Source of the DNA: Chloroflexota bacterium
GTDB lineage: Bacteria; Chloroflexota; Anaerolineae; UBA7937; B3-Chlor
Assembly (NCBI GenBank): GCA_030603665.1
Contig: JAUVXJ010000016.1
Location: forward strand, 19,427-83,426
DNA: 64,000 nucleotides
Direction: 5' to 3'
Shown here: positions 52,276-60,208 of the stretch, one piece after another
How positions within the stretch are numbered: the first letter of the stretch is position 1
Layout: each line of letters begins with the position of its first letter
Program-made: the position numbers and the translations under genes
Notes under the pieces: model-generated
Seen by the model: the letters and a program-made list of their open reading frames with translations, nothing else
What the model was told of the DNA's origin: nothing
Database searches by the model: none

Positions 52276-53616
52276 TTGAGCAACCGGTCGGTAGTAGTCG
52301 TCGGTGGCGGCATAGCGGGCATCCAGGCCTCCATTGACCTGGCCAACATGGGCTTTCGCGTCTACCTGGTGGAGCAGACCCCAAGCATCGGCGGCAGGAT
52401 GGCCCAGCTGGACAAGACTTTCCCCACCAACGATTGCTCCATGTGCATCCTGGCGCCCAAGATGATCGAGTGCGCCGGCCATGAGAACGTGGAGCTCCTC
52501 ACCTACTCCGAGCTAGCGGAGGTGAGGGGCACTGAGGACGACTTCAAGGTCACCGTGCGCAGGAAACCGCGCTACGTGGACTTGACCAGGTGCACTGGGT
52601 GCGGCGATTGCACTGAGAAGTGCCCTCGCCGGGTTCCTGACGAGTTCAACGTGGGATTGGGGAAACGGAAGGCGATTTACCTACCGTTTCCACAGGCGGT
52701 TCCTCGCAAGGTGACCATCGACGAAGAAGCCTGTCTGTACCTGACCAAGGGCCGGTGTCGTGTCTGTGAGGAGGTGTGCCAGGCGGGGGCGATAGACTTC
52801 GAGCAACAGGAAGAGATCCTGGAGTTGGAGGTAGGGGCTCTCTTGTTGGCCACCGGTTTCGATCCCTTTGACCCCGCGTCCCTCGAGGAATACGGCTACG
52901 GGAAGATCGAGAATGTGATCACTGGTCTGGAGTATGAGAGGCTGATCTGTGCGTCCGGCCCGACGGGAGGACATCTCGAACGCCCGTCGGACGGCAAGGT
53001 GCCAGGTGCCGTCGCTTTCATACAGTGCGTCGGCTCGCGCGATGTAAACTACAAGCCCTACTGCTCCAGCGTCTGCTGCATGCACGCCACCAAGGAGGCC
53101 ATCCTGGCCAATGAGCATTATCCGGACTTGAAGTCGTTCATCTTCTATACGGACATGAGGGCGGTCGGCAAGCAGTTTCAGGAGTACATCATCAGGGCCA
53201 GAGACGAGTACGACGTGAGCTATGTCAGGAGCCGCCCAGGCAAGATCACGGTGGACGAGGAGACAAGCAACCCCATCGTGTGGTACGATGAGACGGTCTA
53301 CAGCGAAGCGGGAGACCCGGTGCGCAGGGTGACCAGTCTGGAGGTGGATCTGGTAGTCCTGTGTCAGGCGCTCGTGCCGCACACAGACCATCAAGAGATG
53401 GCGCAGAAGCTGGGTCTGGAACTGGATGAGAGCGGGTTCATTGCCATCGAGGATCGACTGTTCCATCCGGTGGACACGTCGGTGGCAGGCGTGTTCGCTT
53501 GCGGCTTTTGCCAAGGCCCACAGGACATCCCCGACTCCGTCATACAAGCGTCAGCAGCGGCGGCCAGGGTGGCAGAGATACTGAGCCTCGAAGACAGAGA
53601 GCTAGAACATGCCTAA
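52276..53616 (+). CDS. HdrA-like FAD/Fe-S protein (first copy)
   Basis: A 446-residue HdrA/QmoA-type flavoprotein starting at TTG 52276, seven bases after GGTGGAGGG. FAD binds at VVVVGGGIAGIQASIDLANMG (residues 6-26 region). An inserted ferredoxin domain has CTGCGDCTEKCP (about 107-118) and a CRVCEEVC group (about 160). CVGSRDVNYKPYCSSVCCMHA (about 254-274) is the conserved HdrA cysteine stretch. HdrA holds the bifurcating FAD of heterodisulfide reductases. Its stop overlaps the start of the second HdrA-like gene by 8 bases, so the two are coupled and probably form one unit. Confidence 0.88.
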   Translation: MSNRSVVVVGGGIAGIQASIDLANMGFRVYLVEQTPSIGGRMAQLDKTFPTNDCSMCILAPKMIECAGHENVELLTYSELAEVRGTEDDFKVTVRRKPRYVDLTRCTGCGDCTEKCPRRVPDEFNVGLGKRKAIYLPFPQAVPRKVTIDEEACLYLTKGRCRVCEEVCQAGAIDFEQQEEILELEVGALLLATGFDPFDPASLEEYGYGKIENVITGLEYERLICASGPTGGHLERPSDGKVPGAVAFIQCVGSRDVNYKPYCSSVCCMHATKEAILANEHYPDLKSFIFYTDMRAVGKQFQEYIIRARDEYDVSYVRSRPGKITVDEETSNPIVWYDETVYSEAGDPVRRVTSLEVDLVVLCQALVPHTDHQEMAQKLGLELDESGFIAIEDRLFHPVDTSVAGVFACGFCQGPQDIPDSVIQASAAAARVAEILSLEDRELEHA

Positions 53617-55312
53617 GACAAGGGTGGGAGTCTTTGTCTGTCATTGTGGCAACAACATAGGGGGTGTGGTGCGTGTTCCGGAGGTGGTGGAGTACGCTCG
53701 GACCCTGCCCAACGTAGCATGCGTCGAGGACAACCTCTACACGTGCTCCGAGGAGGGGCTGTCCTCCATCAGGGAGCAGATCGCAGAGCACGGGCTCAAC
53801 CGTGTGGTGGTGGCTTCGTGCACGCCGCGCACCCACGAGCCGCTGTTCAGAGAAGCCTGTGAGCAAGCTGGGCTTAACAAGTATCTCTTCGAGTTCGTGA
53901 ACATCAGGGAGCACTGCTCCTGGGTACACATGCACGACCCGGCCATGGCGACTCAGAAGGCGAAGGAATTGGTCAGGATGGGTGTGGCCAAGGCCCGCTT
54001 CTTGGAGCCCCAAGAGGAATTCGAGAGCTCTGTGTTCCCCGCAGCTCTGGTCATTGGCGGCGGTGTCGCGGGCATGACCGCTGCCCTTGGGTTGGCCAAT
54101 CAGGGTATCCAGGTGCATCTGGTGGAGAGGGATCAGGAGTTGGGCGGGCTGATCCGGGAGGTGAGAACTCTCTTCCCGGCCGGGCAGGCTACCGAGGAAG
54201 TGCTGCAGCCCTTGGCCGAGCAGGTGAGAAACCATCGCCAAATCACTGTTCACCTGGGCAGCGAGGTTGAGGACGTGGGCGGGTTCATCGGTGACTTCGA
54301 TGTGGCTGTGAAGGCGGATGGCCAGGTCAACAACCTCAAAGTAGGCGCCGTCATCGTGGCCACCGGGGCTGAGGAACTGAAGCCTACCGGCCTCTATCGA
54401 TACTCCGAGTTGGGTAATGTAGTGACACAACTCGAGTTTGAGGAGAGGTTCAAGAGGGGCGCTGATGTACCGCGAGATGTAGTGATCATAAACTGCGTGG
54501 GAGCGCGCATCCCCGAAAGAACCTACTGTGGGCGCTTCTGCTGCACCACAGCCATCAAGAACGCCATCTGGATCAAGGAGCGGGAACCCGAGGCGAGTGT
54601 CTTCGTGCTCCATCGCGATGTGATGGCCTATGGCGTGCAAATCGAAGAATCTTACCGCAGGGCCATGGAGCTGGGGGTGCGATTCTTGCGCTATGACCCT
54701 GAGAACCCGCCCCAGATTCTGGGAGATGGGCGTGCAGAGGCCGTGAGGGTACAGCACCAGTTGATGGGCAAGGAGATCGTTCTTCCCGCCGAGTTGGTGG
54801 TGTTGACGACGCCCCTCGTCGCCAGAGATGACAATCCGAGGCTCTCCAAGATGCTCAAAGTCCCGTTGGGCGGGGAGGGGTTCTTCCTCGAGGCACATCT
54901 GAAGCTGCGGCCGATAGAATTCTCCACTGATGGAGTCTATGTGTGCGGCTCGGCGCGATACCCGGCCAACATCCCGGAAAGTGTGTCGCAGGCGTATGCC
55001 TCGGCGGCGAAGGCCTCGATTCCCATTCGGGAAGGAGTGGTTAGAGCGGAAGCGATCACGGCTCTCTGCGACGAGCGGACCTGCAGTGCCTGCGGGAACT
55101 GTGTGGAGGTCTGTCCATTTGGCGCTGTCGAATTGCAGGAGGGCAGGTTTGGCAGGACAGCGCAGGTCAATCCCGCCCAGTGCAAAGGGTGTGGGTGCTG
55201 CGTGGCCGCCTGTCCAAGCGGGGCCATGCAACAGAGCGGATTCAACGATAGGCAGCTACTGAGCATGATAGGCGCCTTGGCTGAGGAGATGACAGGTGGC
55301 GTCGGAGAGTAG
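53609..55312 (+). CDS. HdrA-like FAD/Fe-S protein (second copy)
   Basis: A 567-residue HdrA-type protein. It begins with the HdrA N-terminal domain (VGVFVCHCGNNIGG, residues 6-19; TCSEEGLSSI; ASCTPRTHEPLF), then the FAD domain ALVIGGGVAGMTAALGLANQG (about 147-167), the CVGARIPERTYCGRFCCTTA stretch (about 297-316), and two C-terminal 4Fe-4S motifs, CSACGNCVEVCP and CKGCGCCVAACP. It differs from the first copy, which lacks this N-terminal domain. Two FAD sites would allow one high- and one low-potential branch. It overlaps the MvhD-like gene by 17 bases. Confidence 0.9.
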   Translation: MPKTRVGVFVCHCGNNIGGVVRVPEVVEYARTLPNVACVEDNLYTCSEEGLSSIREQIAEHGLNRVVVASCTPRTHEPLFREACEQAGLNKYLFEFVNIREHCSWVHMHDPAMATQKAKELVRMGVAKARFLEPQEEFESSVFPAALVIGGGVAGMTAALGLANQGIQVHLVERDQELGGLIREVRTLFPAGQATEEVLQPLAEQVRNHRQITVHLGSEVEDVGGFIGDFDVAVKADGQVNNLKVGAVIVATGAEELKPTGLYRYSELGNVVTQLEFEERFKRGADVPRDVVIINCVGARIPERTYCGRFCCTTAIKNAIWIKEREPEASVFVLHRDVMAYGVQIEESYRRAMELGVRFLRYDPENPPQILGDGRAEAVRVQHQLMGKEIVLPAELVVLTTPLVARDDNPRLSKMLKVPLGGEGFFLEAHLKLRPIEFSTDGVYVCGSARYPANIPESVSQAYASAAKASIPIREGVVRAEAITALCDERTCSACGNCVEVCPFGAVELQEGRFGRTAQVNPAQCKGCGCCVAACPSGAMQQSGFNDRQLLSMIGALAEEMTGGVGE

Positions 55313-55763
55313 CGACGAGGGTGGAAACGGCTACGAGCCCAAGATTCTAGTGTTCGCATGCAACTGGTGCTCCTACGCAGGCGCCGATCTGGCCGGGGTG
55401 TCTCGTCTGCAGATGCCGGCGAATTGCCGCATTATCCGTGTGATGTGTTCCGGGCGGGTGAGGCCCGAGTTCGTCGTCACGGCGCTGTCCAAGGGACTCG
55501 ATGGTGTGCTGGTCCTGGGTTGTCACCCGGGTGAGTGCCACTACTCAGAGGGTAACTACTTCACCAGACGGAGGGGACTGCTCCTCAAGAACCTGCTGCA
55601 ATTCGTGGGCATCGAGCCGGAGCGGTTCCAGGTTAGGTGGGTGTCCGCCTCAGAGGGGGCCAAGTTCGCCGACACAGTGGAGCAAGTGACGGAGCAGATC
55701 AGAGCCCTGGGCCCCAACCGGCCCCAAGGTGGTATGCATTCAACGGAGCCAGGAGATAGGTAA
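55296..55763 (+). CDS. MvhD/FlxD-like 2Fe-2S subunit
   Basis: A 155-residue MvhD-family protein starting at GTG. Cysteines expected to bind the 2Fe-2S cluster are in FACNWCSYAGADLAG (about residues 20-34), MCSGRVRPEF and GCHPGECHYSEGN (about 79-91). MvhD links a hydrogenase, formate dehydrogenase or NAD(P)H module to HdrA. FlxD is the equivalent in Flx-Hdr complexes and BamF in class II benzoyl-CoA reductase. Overlap with both neighbours shows tight coupling. Confidence 0.9.
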   Translation: MASESSDEGGNGYEPKILVFACNWCSYAGADLAGVSRLQMPANCRIIRVMCSGRVRPEFVVTALSKGLDGVLVLGCHPGECHYSEGNYFTRRRGLLLKNLLQFVGIEPERFQVRWVSASEGAKFADTVEQVTEQIRALGPNRPQGGMHSTEPGDR

Positions 55764-56722
55764 TGGAGGATAAGCTACAGGAGCTAGTCGTGGAGCTACT
55801 TGGCGATGGGGCCATGGAGTACTTCATCGGGTACCGACAGGGGTTCGAGCCCTCTCACGTCGTTCCTTGCTTCGTGACTGACAAGAGCGAAGCCGACAGG
55901 CTGATCTGGGGTCCTCTCTGTCTGCAAAACCTCAGCAAGTATGTTCTGCAAGCGAGAGACCTCGATGGGAAGGTTGGGCTTCTGGTCAAGGGATGCGACG
56001 CGCGAGCAATCGTGGAATTGGTGAAACAGCATCAGATCGAGCGCGACAAGATCGTGGTGGTGGGAGTTCCCTGCGAAGGGCAGGTCGATCCGCGGAAGAT
56101 GGAGCAGGTGTTGGGAGTTTCGATGGAGCAGGTGACTGACGTAGAGGATGCCGGCGACGAGTTTCTGGTCAAAGTCGGGGGCGAAGTCAGCAAGCTCGGC
56201 AAAGAGCAGGTGCTTCGAGATAAGTGCTTCTACTGCAAGCACCCCACCTCGTTCGATTATGACTACACTCTGGGAGAAGTCCAGCCCTTCACCATTGACA
56301 GTGAGAGCGAAGAGTACGACGCAGTGGAGAAGTTGGAGGAGCTCCCTCTAGAGGAGAGAAGAGCCTACTGGCTGAAGCAGTTCGAACGCTGCATCCGCTG
56401 CAACGCATGCCGGGAAGTGTGCTATGGCTGCTACTGCAAGGAGTGCATCTTCGACCGGACGGACCCTCGTTGGCTCGACAGGACACCACTACCCAGAGAG
56501 AATGAGATCTATCACCTGATCAGGGCAGTTCATCTGGCTGGGCGGTGCATCGACTGCGGAGAGTGCGAAAGAGTGTGCCCTGTGAACATTCCCCTGGGCC
56601 GCCTGTACAAGAAGCTTCAGAAGGATATCGCCGAGTTGTTCGACTACGAAGCGGGGATGGAATACGACACAGTACCTCCGCTGGTTGACTTTGAGTTGGA
56701 TGACCAGGATCCGTTCCTGTAG
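55763..56722 (+). CDS. FlxC-like Fe-S protein (F420-hydrogenase beta-like N-terminus)
   Basis: A 319-residue protein. The N-terminal half (VPCFVTDKSEADRL, KGCDARAIVELVKQ, VPCEGQVDPRKM) resembles the FrhB/FdhB-type domain. A cysteine pair region DKCFYCKHPTSFDYDYTLG lies mid-way (about 153-171). The C-terminal part has two ferredoxin motifs, CIRCNACREVCYGCYC (about 210) and CIDCGECERVCP (about 262). The same arrangement is seen in FlxC of Flx-Hdr complexes. It should relay electrons between the NAD(P)H side and MvhD/HdrA. ATG overlaps the previous stop. Confidence 0.82.
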   Translation: MEDKLQELVVELLGDGAMEYFIGYRQGFEPSHVVPCFVTDKSEADRLIWGPLCLQNLSKYVLQARDLDGKVGLLVKGCDARAIVELVKQHQIERDKIVVVGVPCEGQVDPRKMEQVLGVSMEQVTDVEDAGDEFLVKVGGEVSKLGKEQVLRDKCFYCKHPTSFDYDYTLGEVQPFTIDSESEEYDAVEKLEELPLEERRAYWLKQFERCIRCNACREVCYGCYCKECIFDRTDPRWLDRTPLPRENEIYHLIRAVHLAGRCIDCGECERVCPVNIPLGRLYKKLQKDIAELFDYEAGMEYDTVPPLVDFELDDQDPFL

Positions 56723-56731
56723 GAGGGCACA

Positions 56732-57763
56732 GTGGATAGGAAGAAGATCAGCAAAGCCGATTTGGGACGCTGGCTGGATACGATAGCTGGGAAGTACGAA
56801 CTTATCGGCCCTACCGAGGACGAGGGCATCATTCAGTTTGGGCCCGTGCAGTCGAGCGCAGAGTTGACCCTGGAGTATGCCAACTCGCTCATTCCGCCCA
56901 AGAGCCTTTTCTTCCCACCCGTGGAGAGCCTTTTTGCCTTTCGCAAGAGGGGGGAGGAAATCCAGCTAGAGGAGACGAAGCCTCTCCAACAGGACAGGGT
57001 CATATTCGGGATCCGGAACTGCGATGTGGGGAGTCTTTCTCTACTGGACAGGGTGTTCTGCGACGATCTCGAGGATAGCTACTATCGAGAGAGACGCGAG
57101 AGAACGACGCTCATAGCTCTGGCTTGCCCCACTCCTCCGCGTTCAAGCTGCTTCTGTACCACTTTCGGCATAGATCCCCTATCACCTGCGGGGAGCGACA
57201 TCCTGCTGACCGATGTAGGTGATGTCTACCTGGTGGATGCCGTGACGGATAAGGGCGAGGAACTGGTAGCCCTGGGCGAGGGCCTCTTTGCACCTTTGAC
57301 CGAGGGTGAGGAGAAGGAACTGCAACCACCGCCGGTGGATATGCCCCAGCTGGATGTTCGCGAGTTGCGAGAGAGACTGGAGGCTTTGTGGGAAGACGAG
57401 TACTGGGAAAAGCTGAGCCTGCCGTGTCTTGGCTGCGGCATTTGCACCTATGTCTGCCCCACCTGCCATTGCTTTGACATATCAGACGTAGGTTCGACGT
57501 CAGACGGAGTACGGTATCGCTGCTGGGACTCCTGTATGTACAGTGACTTCGCTCTCATGGTCAGCGGCGAGAACCCGCGACCCACGAAGAGAGAGCGAAC
57601 TCGGAACCGGTACTTTCACAAGTTTAGTACTTTTCCTTCCAGGTATGGCACTGGCTACGCGTGTGTTGGCTGCGCGCGATGCCTCGTGCATTGCCCGGGC
57701 GGTGTGGAGATCACCGAGGTCATCAAGGATATCTCGGCCAAGGAGGGCGTAAGTGACCGCTAA
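56732..57763 (+). CDS. FlxB/AsrA/HydB-like 4Fe-4S protein
   Basis: A 343-residue protein starting at GTG. It has the AsrA/HydB family N-terminus (LFFPPVESLFAFRKRG, VIFGIRNCDVGSLSLLDRVF), a CPTPPRSSCFCTTFG stretch (about 132-146), and two C-terminal 4Fe-4S motifs: CLGCGICTYVCPTCHC (about 232-247) and CVGCARCLVHCP (about 315-326). This family pairs with FAD/NAD(P)H subunits in sulfite reductase, sulfhydrogenase and Flx. It overlaps the FlxA-like gene by 11 bases. Confidence 0.85.
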   Translation: MDRKKISKADLGRWLDTIAGKYELIGPTEDEGIIQFGPVQSSAELTLEYANSLIPPKSLFFPPVESLFAFRKRGEEIQLEETKPLQQDRVIFGIRNCDVGSLSLLDRVFCDDLEDSYYRERRERTTLIALACPTPPRSSCFCTTFGIDPLSPAGSDILLTDVGDVYLVDAVTDKGEELVALGEGLFAPLTEGEEKELQPPPVDMPQLDVRELRERLEALWEDEYWEKLSLPCLGCGICTYVCPTCHCFDISDVGSTSDGVRYRCWDSCMYSDFALMVSGENPRPTKRERTRNRYFHKFSTFPSRYGTGYACVGCARCLVHCPGGVEITEVIKDISAKEGVSDR

Positions 57764-58589
57764 CATCTATCTGCCTTCGATTGCCACTGTGAGGGAAGTA
57801 CGTCCTGAGACGCCCGATACCAGCACCTACGTGGTCAGCTTCGACGATCCCCAGCTGAGGGAGTCGTTCGCCTATGAGCCTGGACAGTTTGCGGAGCTGT
57901 CCATCTTCGGTGTCGGAGAGTGCCCTATCGGTATCGCTTCGTCGCCTACGAGAGAGGGGTTGCTGGAGTTCTGCGTTCGGGCCGTGGGCACGGTGACCGA
58001 CGCCCTTCATGACCTGGAGGTGGGCGACAAGTTGGGGGTGAGAGGACCCCTGGGCAACTCCTGGCCCACTACGGAGATCGAGGGCAAGGACCTGCTGTTT
58101 ATTGGCGGTGGTATCGGCCTTCCGCCGCTGCGGTCGCTGATTCAATATGTGCTGGACAACAGGGATCGGTACGGAGCTGTGCAGATTGTCTACGGCGCGC
58201 GAAGCCCGCAAGATCTGGTGTACAAGGAGGAGTTGAAGGAGTGGGAGGATCTCCCTGACGTAGATTTTCACGTGACGGTGGATGCGGGCGATGACACGTG
58301 GGACGGTGCTGTGGGGTTTGTGCCACCCTTCCTCAAGGACATCAACCCCTCGCCCACGAACAAGGTTGCTTTCACTTGCGGACCACCGATCATGATCAAG
58401 CTGGTTGTGGAAGCTCTGGAAGAGATGGGGTATGCCGACGCTGACATCATCACCACGTTGGAGATGAAGATGAAGTGCGGTGTGGGCAAGTGTGGTCGCT
58501 GCAATATCGGCGATAAGTACATCTGCCGTGACGGTCCCGTCTTCAGCTTCGAGGAGTTGAGGTCGATACCCGGAGCCCTCGAGGTCTAG
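57753..58589 (+). CDS. FlxA/AsrB/HydG-like FAD, NAD(P)H-binding subunit
   Basis: A 278-residue ferredoxin-NADP reductase-fold protein. FAD binding is at YEPGQFAELSIFGVGE (about residues 46-61), NAD(P) binding at LFIGGGIGLPPLRSLIQY (about 116-133) and CGPPIMIKLVVEAL, and a 2Fe-2S loop near the C-terminus is formed by MKCGVGKCGRCNIGDKYIC (about 243-261). With the FlxB-like protein it makes the NAD(P)H module. It would link the pyridine nucleotide pool to HdrA bifurcation. Confidence 0.9.
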   Translation: MTANIYLPSIATVREVRPETPDTSTYVVSFDDPQLRESFAYEPGQFAELSIFGVGECPIGIASSPTREGLLEFCVRAVGTVTDALHDLEVGDKLGVRGPLGNSWPTTEIEGKDLLFIGGGIGLPPLRSLIQYVLDNRDRYGAVQIVYGARSPQDLVYKEELKEWEDLPDVDFHVTVDAGDDTWDGAVGFVPPFLKDINPSPTNKVAFTCGPPIMIKLVVEALEEMGYADADIITTLEMKMKCGVGKCGRCNIGDKYICRDGPVFSFEELRSIPGALEV

Positions 58590-58606
58590 CTGAGGGGTTG
58601 TACTGA

Positions 58607-59092
58607 ATGAAGGCCAACTCCGTCAACGAGTTAATGAGGGATACTGGCGCGATCCTCTGTGTCGAGTGCGGCAAGTGCGCATCTGCTTGCCCCATGACGG
58701 AGATATTCCAGGATTTCTCATATGAAGTCTCGCCACGAGGGATCGTTGAGAAGGCGCTGTTTGGCTTCGATCTGCTGACGGATGTGGGCATCTGGTTCTG
58801 TCTGACCTGCGACGTCTGTACGGAGCTGTGCCCGGCGGGAGTGAGGTTCCGGGATTTTGTGCAAGGTGTGCGCGCTCTGGCAATAGAGGAGGGTGTGACG
58901 GAGCACGGGGTGTTCTGCGAGCGGTGCGGAGAGTTCGTGGTCCCCATGCACACGGTGAAGTACATTCAGGACATGACGAGGGGACAGGACAGTGCCGGCG
59001 ATTATCTGCGCTTCTGTCCCTCGTGTCGGCAGTATGAGTTCACCGCGAAGCTCAAGGAAATGCGCCCTGGAAGGAGAGTGTTGGGGGCATGA
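58607..59092 (+). CDS. HdrC-like Fe-S protein with C-terminal zinc-ribbon-like cysteines
   Basis: A 161-residue protein. The N-terminal part is HdrC-like with two 4Fe-4S motifs, CVECGKCASACPMTE (about residues 18-32) and CLTCDVCTELCPAGV (about 65-79). The C-terminal third adds CERCGE and CPSCRQ pairs, not usual in HdrC and resembling a zinc ribbon. HdrC normally hands electrons to HdrB, but no HdrB (CCG-domain) gene is in this operon. The tail may dock another partner, such as the BamC-like subunit. Four bases overlap the MoaD-like gene. Confidence 0.82.
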   Translation: MKANSVNELMRDTGAILCVECGKCASACPMTEIFQDFSYEVSPRGIVEKALFGFDLLTDVGIWFCLTCDVCTELCPAGVRFRDFVQGVRALAIEEGVTEHGVFCERCGEFVVPMHTVKYIQDMTRGQDSAGDYLRFCPSCRQYEFTAKLKEMRPGRRVLGA

Positions 59093-59376
59093 AAGTACAA
59101 TTGCGCTTGATGGCATTGCCTGCTCTTGCGAAGGCAATTGGAGGCAGGAGACTGGAGATCGATTTTCCGGGAGATACCGTCGCGGATCTCCTGGACCACC
59201 TCGTGGAGCGGCATGGTCGGGCCGCGAGGGAGGCGCTCCTGGATGAGGAAGGCAATCTGGACACCATAATACAGATACTGGTCAATGAGGAGCAGTGGGT
59301 TGTGCACGACGATCTCGACGTGTCATTGAAGGAAGGGGACACCGTCATCCTCATGTTGCTCGTCGCCGGAGGGTAG
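59089..59376 (+). CDS. MoaD/ThiS-family sulfur carrier
   Basis: A 95-residue ubiquitin-fold protein ending in VAGG, the Gly-Gly tail needed for adenylation and thiocarboxylation. It is expected to supply sulfur for the dithiolene of molybdopterin/tungstopterin. Being the last gene of an operon that starts with a tungsten enzyme strongly supports a MoaD-type cofactor role. A ThiS role is less likely. It overlaps the HdrC-like gene by 4 bases, and a terminator follows within 35 bases. Confidence 0.87.
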   Translation: MKVQLRLMALPALAKAIGGRRLEIDFPGDTVADLLDHLVERHGRAAREALLDEEGNLDTIIQILVNEEQWVVHDDLDVSLKEGDTVILMLLVAGG

Positions 59377-59410
59377 CGGGGCAGATGCTGTCCATCGAAG
59401 AGCAGACTGA

Positions 59411-59440
59411 GACCGCCCTTGGGGGGCGGTCCTTGTTTTG
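59411..59440 (+). terminator. Intrinsic terminator of the AOR-Hdr-Flx operon
   Basis: GACCGCCC (59411-59418) and GGGCGGTC (59424-59431) form a GC-rich 8-bp stem with a 5-base loop, followed by CTTGTTTTG. It lies 34 bases past the MoaD-like stop and just before the infC promoter, marking the operon end. Confidence 0.8.
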
Positions 59441-59447
59441 GGACCAT

Positions 59448-59476
59448 TTGACTTGTACGAGCAAATATGGTATATT
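59448..59476 (+). promoter_or_regulatory. Promoter of infC-rpmI-rplT
   Basis: TTGACT (59448-59453) and TATATT (59471-59476) with 17-base spacing. A leader of about 100 nucleotides precedes the infC start. Confidence 0.72.
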
Positions 59477-59583
59477 GGCGGTGGGAGAAGAGATTTGCCT
59501 GGCCATTTCCCCACAGTACGGCCTGGGTACTAGGAGGATGCTGATAATCCAGTTTCTTGTGACGCCACAACGAGGTGAAAGAC

Positions 59584-60102
59584 ATTAGTAAGGCTAACCG
59601 TATCAACGAGGCGATCAGGGCCAGAGAGGTACGCCTAATTGGCGAACAGGGCGAACGGCTGGGCGTGCTCCCCATAGCGGAGGCCCTGGAGATCGCCCAG
59701 GGGCGCAATCTGGACCTGGTTGAGGTTGCCCCCCAAGGGGACCCGCCTGTCTGCCGCCTGCTCGACTGGGGCAAGTACAGCTATGAGAGGTCCAAGAAGG
59801 CCAGAGAGGCGAGGAAGGCGCAGACGCCTGTTGTGATCAAGGAGATGCGGCTGCGACCCAAGACGGGTGAGCACGACATCAACTTCAAGGTCAATCGCAT
59901 GCGTGGCTTCCTGGAGGAGGGCTTCAAGGTCAAAGTGAGGGTGCTGTTTCGGGGTCGCGAGATCACCCACCCTGAGATAGCACATCAGATGCTGAGCAAC
60001 ATCGCCACCGGTCTGAAGGACATCGCGGTAGTGGAGTATTATCCGCGTATGGAGGGCAGGAGTATGTTCATGGTCCTGTCTCCGGGCGCGAAGAAGAAGT
60101 AG
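59584..60102 (+). CDS. infC: Translation initiation factor IF-3
   Basis: A 172-residue IF-3, which binds the 30S subunit and proofreads start codons. Domains are N-terminal (KANRINEAIRAREVRLIGEQ) and C-terminal (KEMRLRPKTGEHDINFKVNR). A GTG at 59575 is in frame but lies inside the Shine-Dalgarno sequence. ATT 59584 has GAGGTGA five bases ahead and opens the standard ISKxxRINE N-terminus. The rare AUU start is how IF-3 autoregulates in many bacteria, so ATT is chosen. rpmI and rplT follow in the usual order. Confidence 0.95.
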   Translation: MSKANRINEAIRAREVRLIGEQGERLGVLPIAEALEIAQGRNLDLVEVAPQGDPPVCRLLDWGKYSYERSKKAREARKAQTPVVIKEMRLRPKTGEHDINFKVNRMRGFLEEGFKVKVRVLFRGREITHPEIAHQMLSNIATGLKDIAVVEYYPRMEGRSMFMVLSPGAKKK

Positions 60103-60139
60103 GACAAGCCAAGCAGCCGGCGGCGAGTGGTGGTATTCG

Positions 60140-60164
60140 AGACGGGCGCTCTCTGCGCCCGTCT
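60140..60164. promoter_or_regulatory. 10-bp hairpin between infC and rpmI
   Basis: AGACGGGCGC and GCGCCCGTCT form a perfect stem with a TCTCT loop. No T-run follows. It could be a ribosomal-protein leader element (L20-type control sits in this region in other bacteria) or an attenuator. Fold alone does not decide. Confidence 0.45.
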
Positions 60165-60208
60165 GTACGCTGGGAAGAGCAATATCAGGTCCCATATGGG
60201 AGGGCGAA

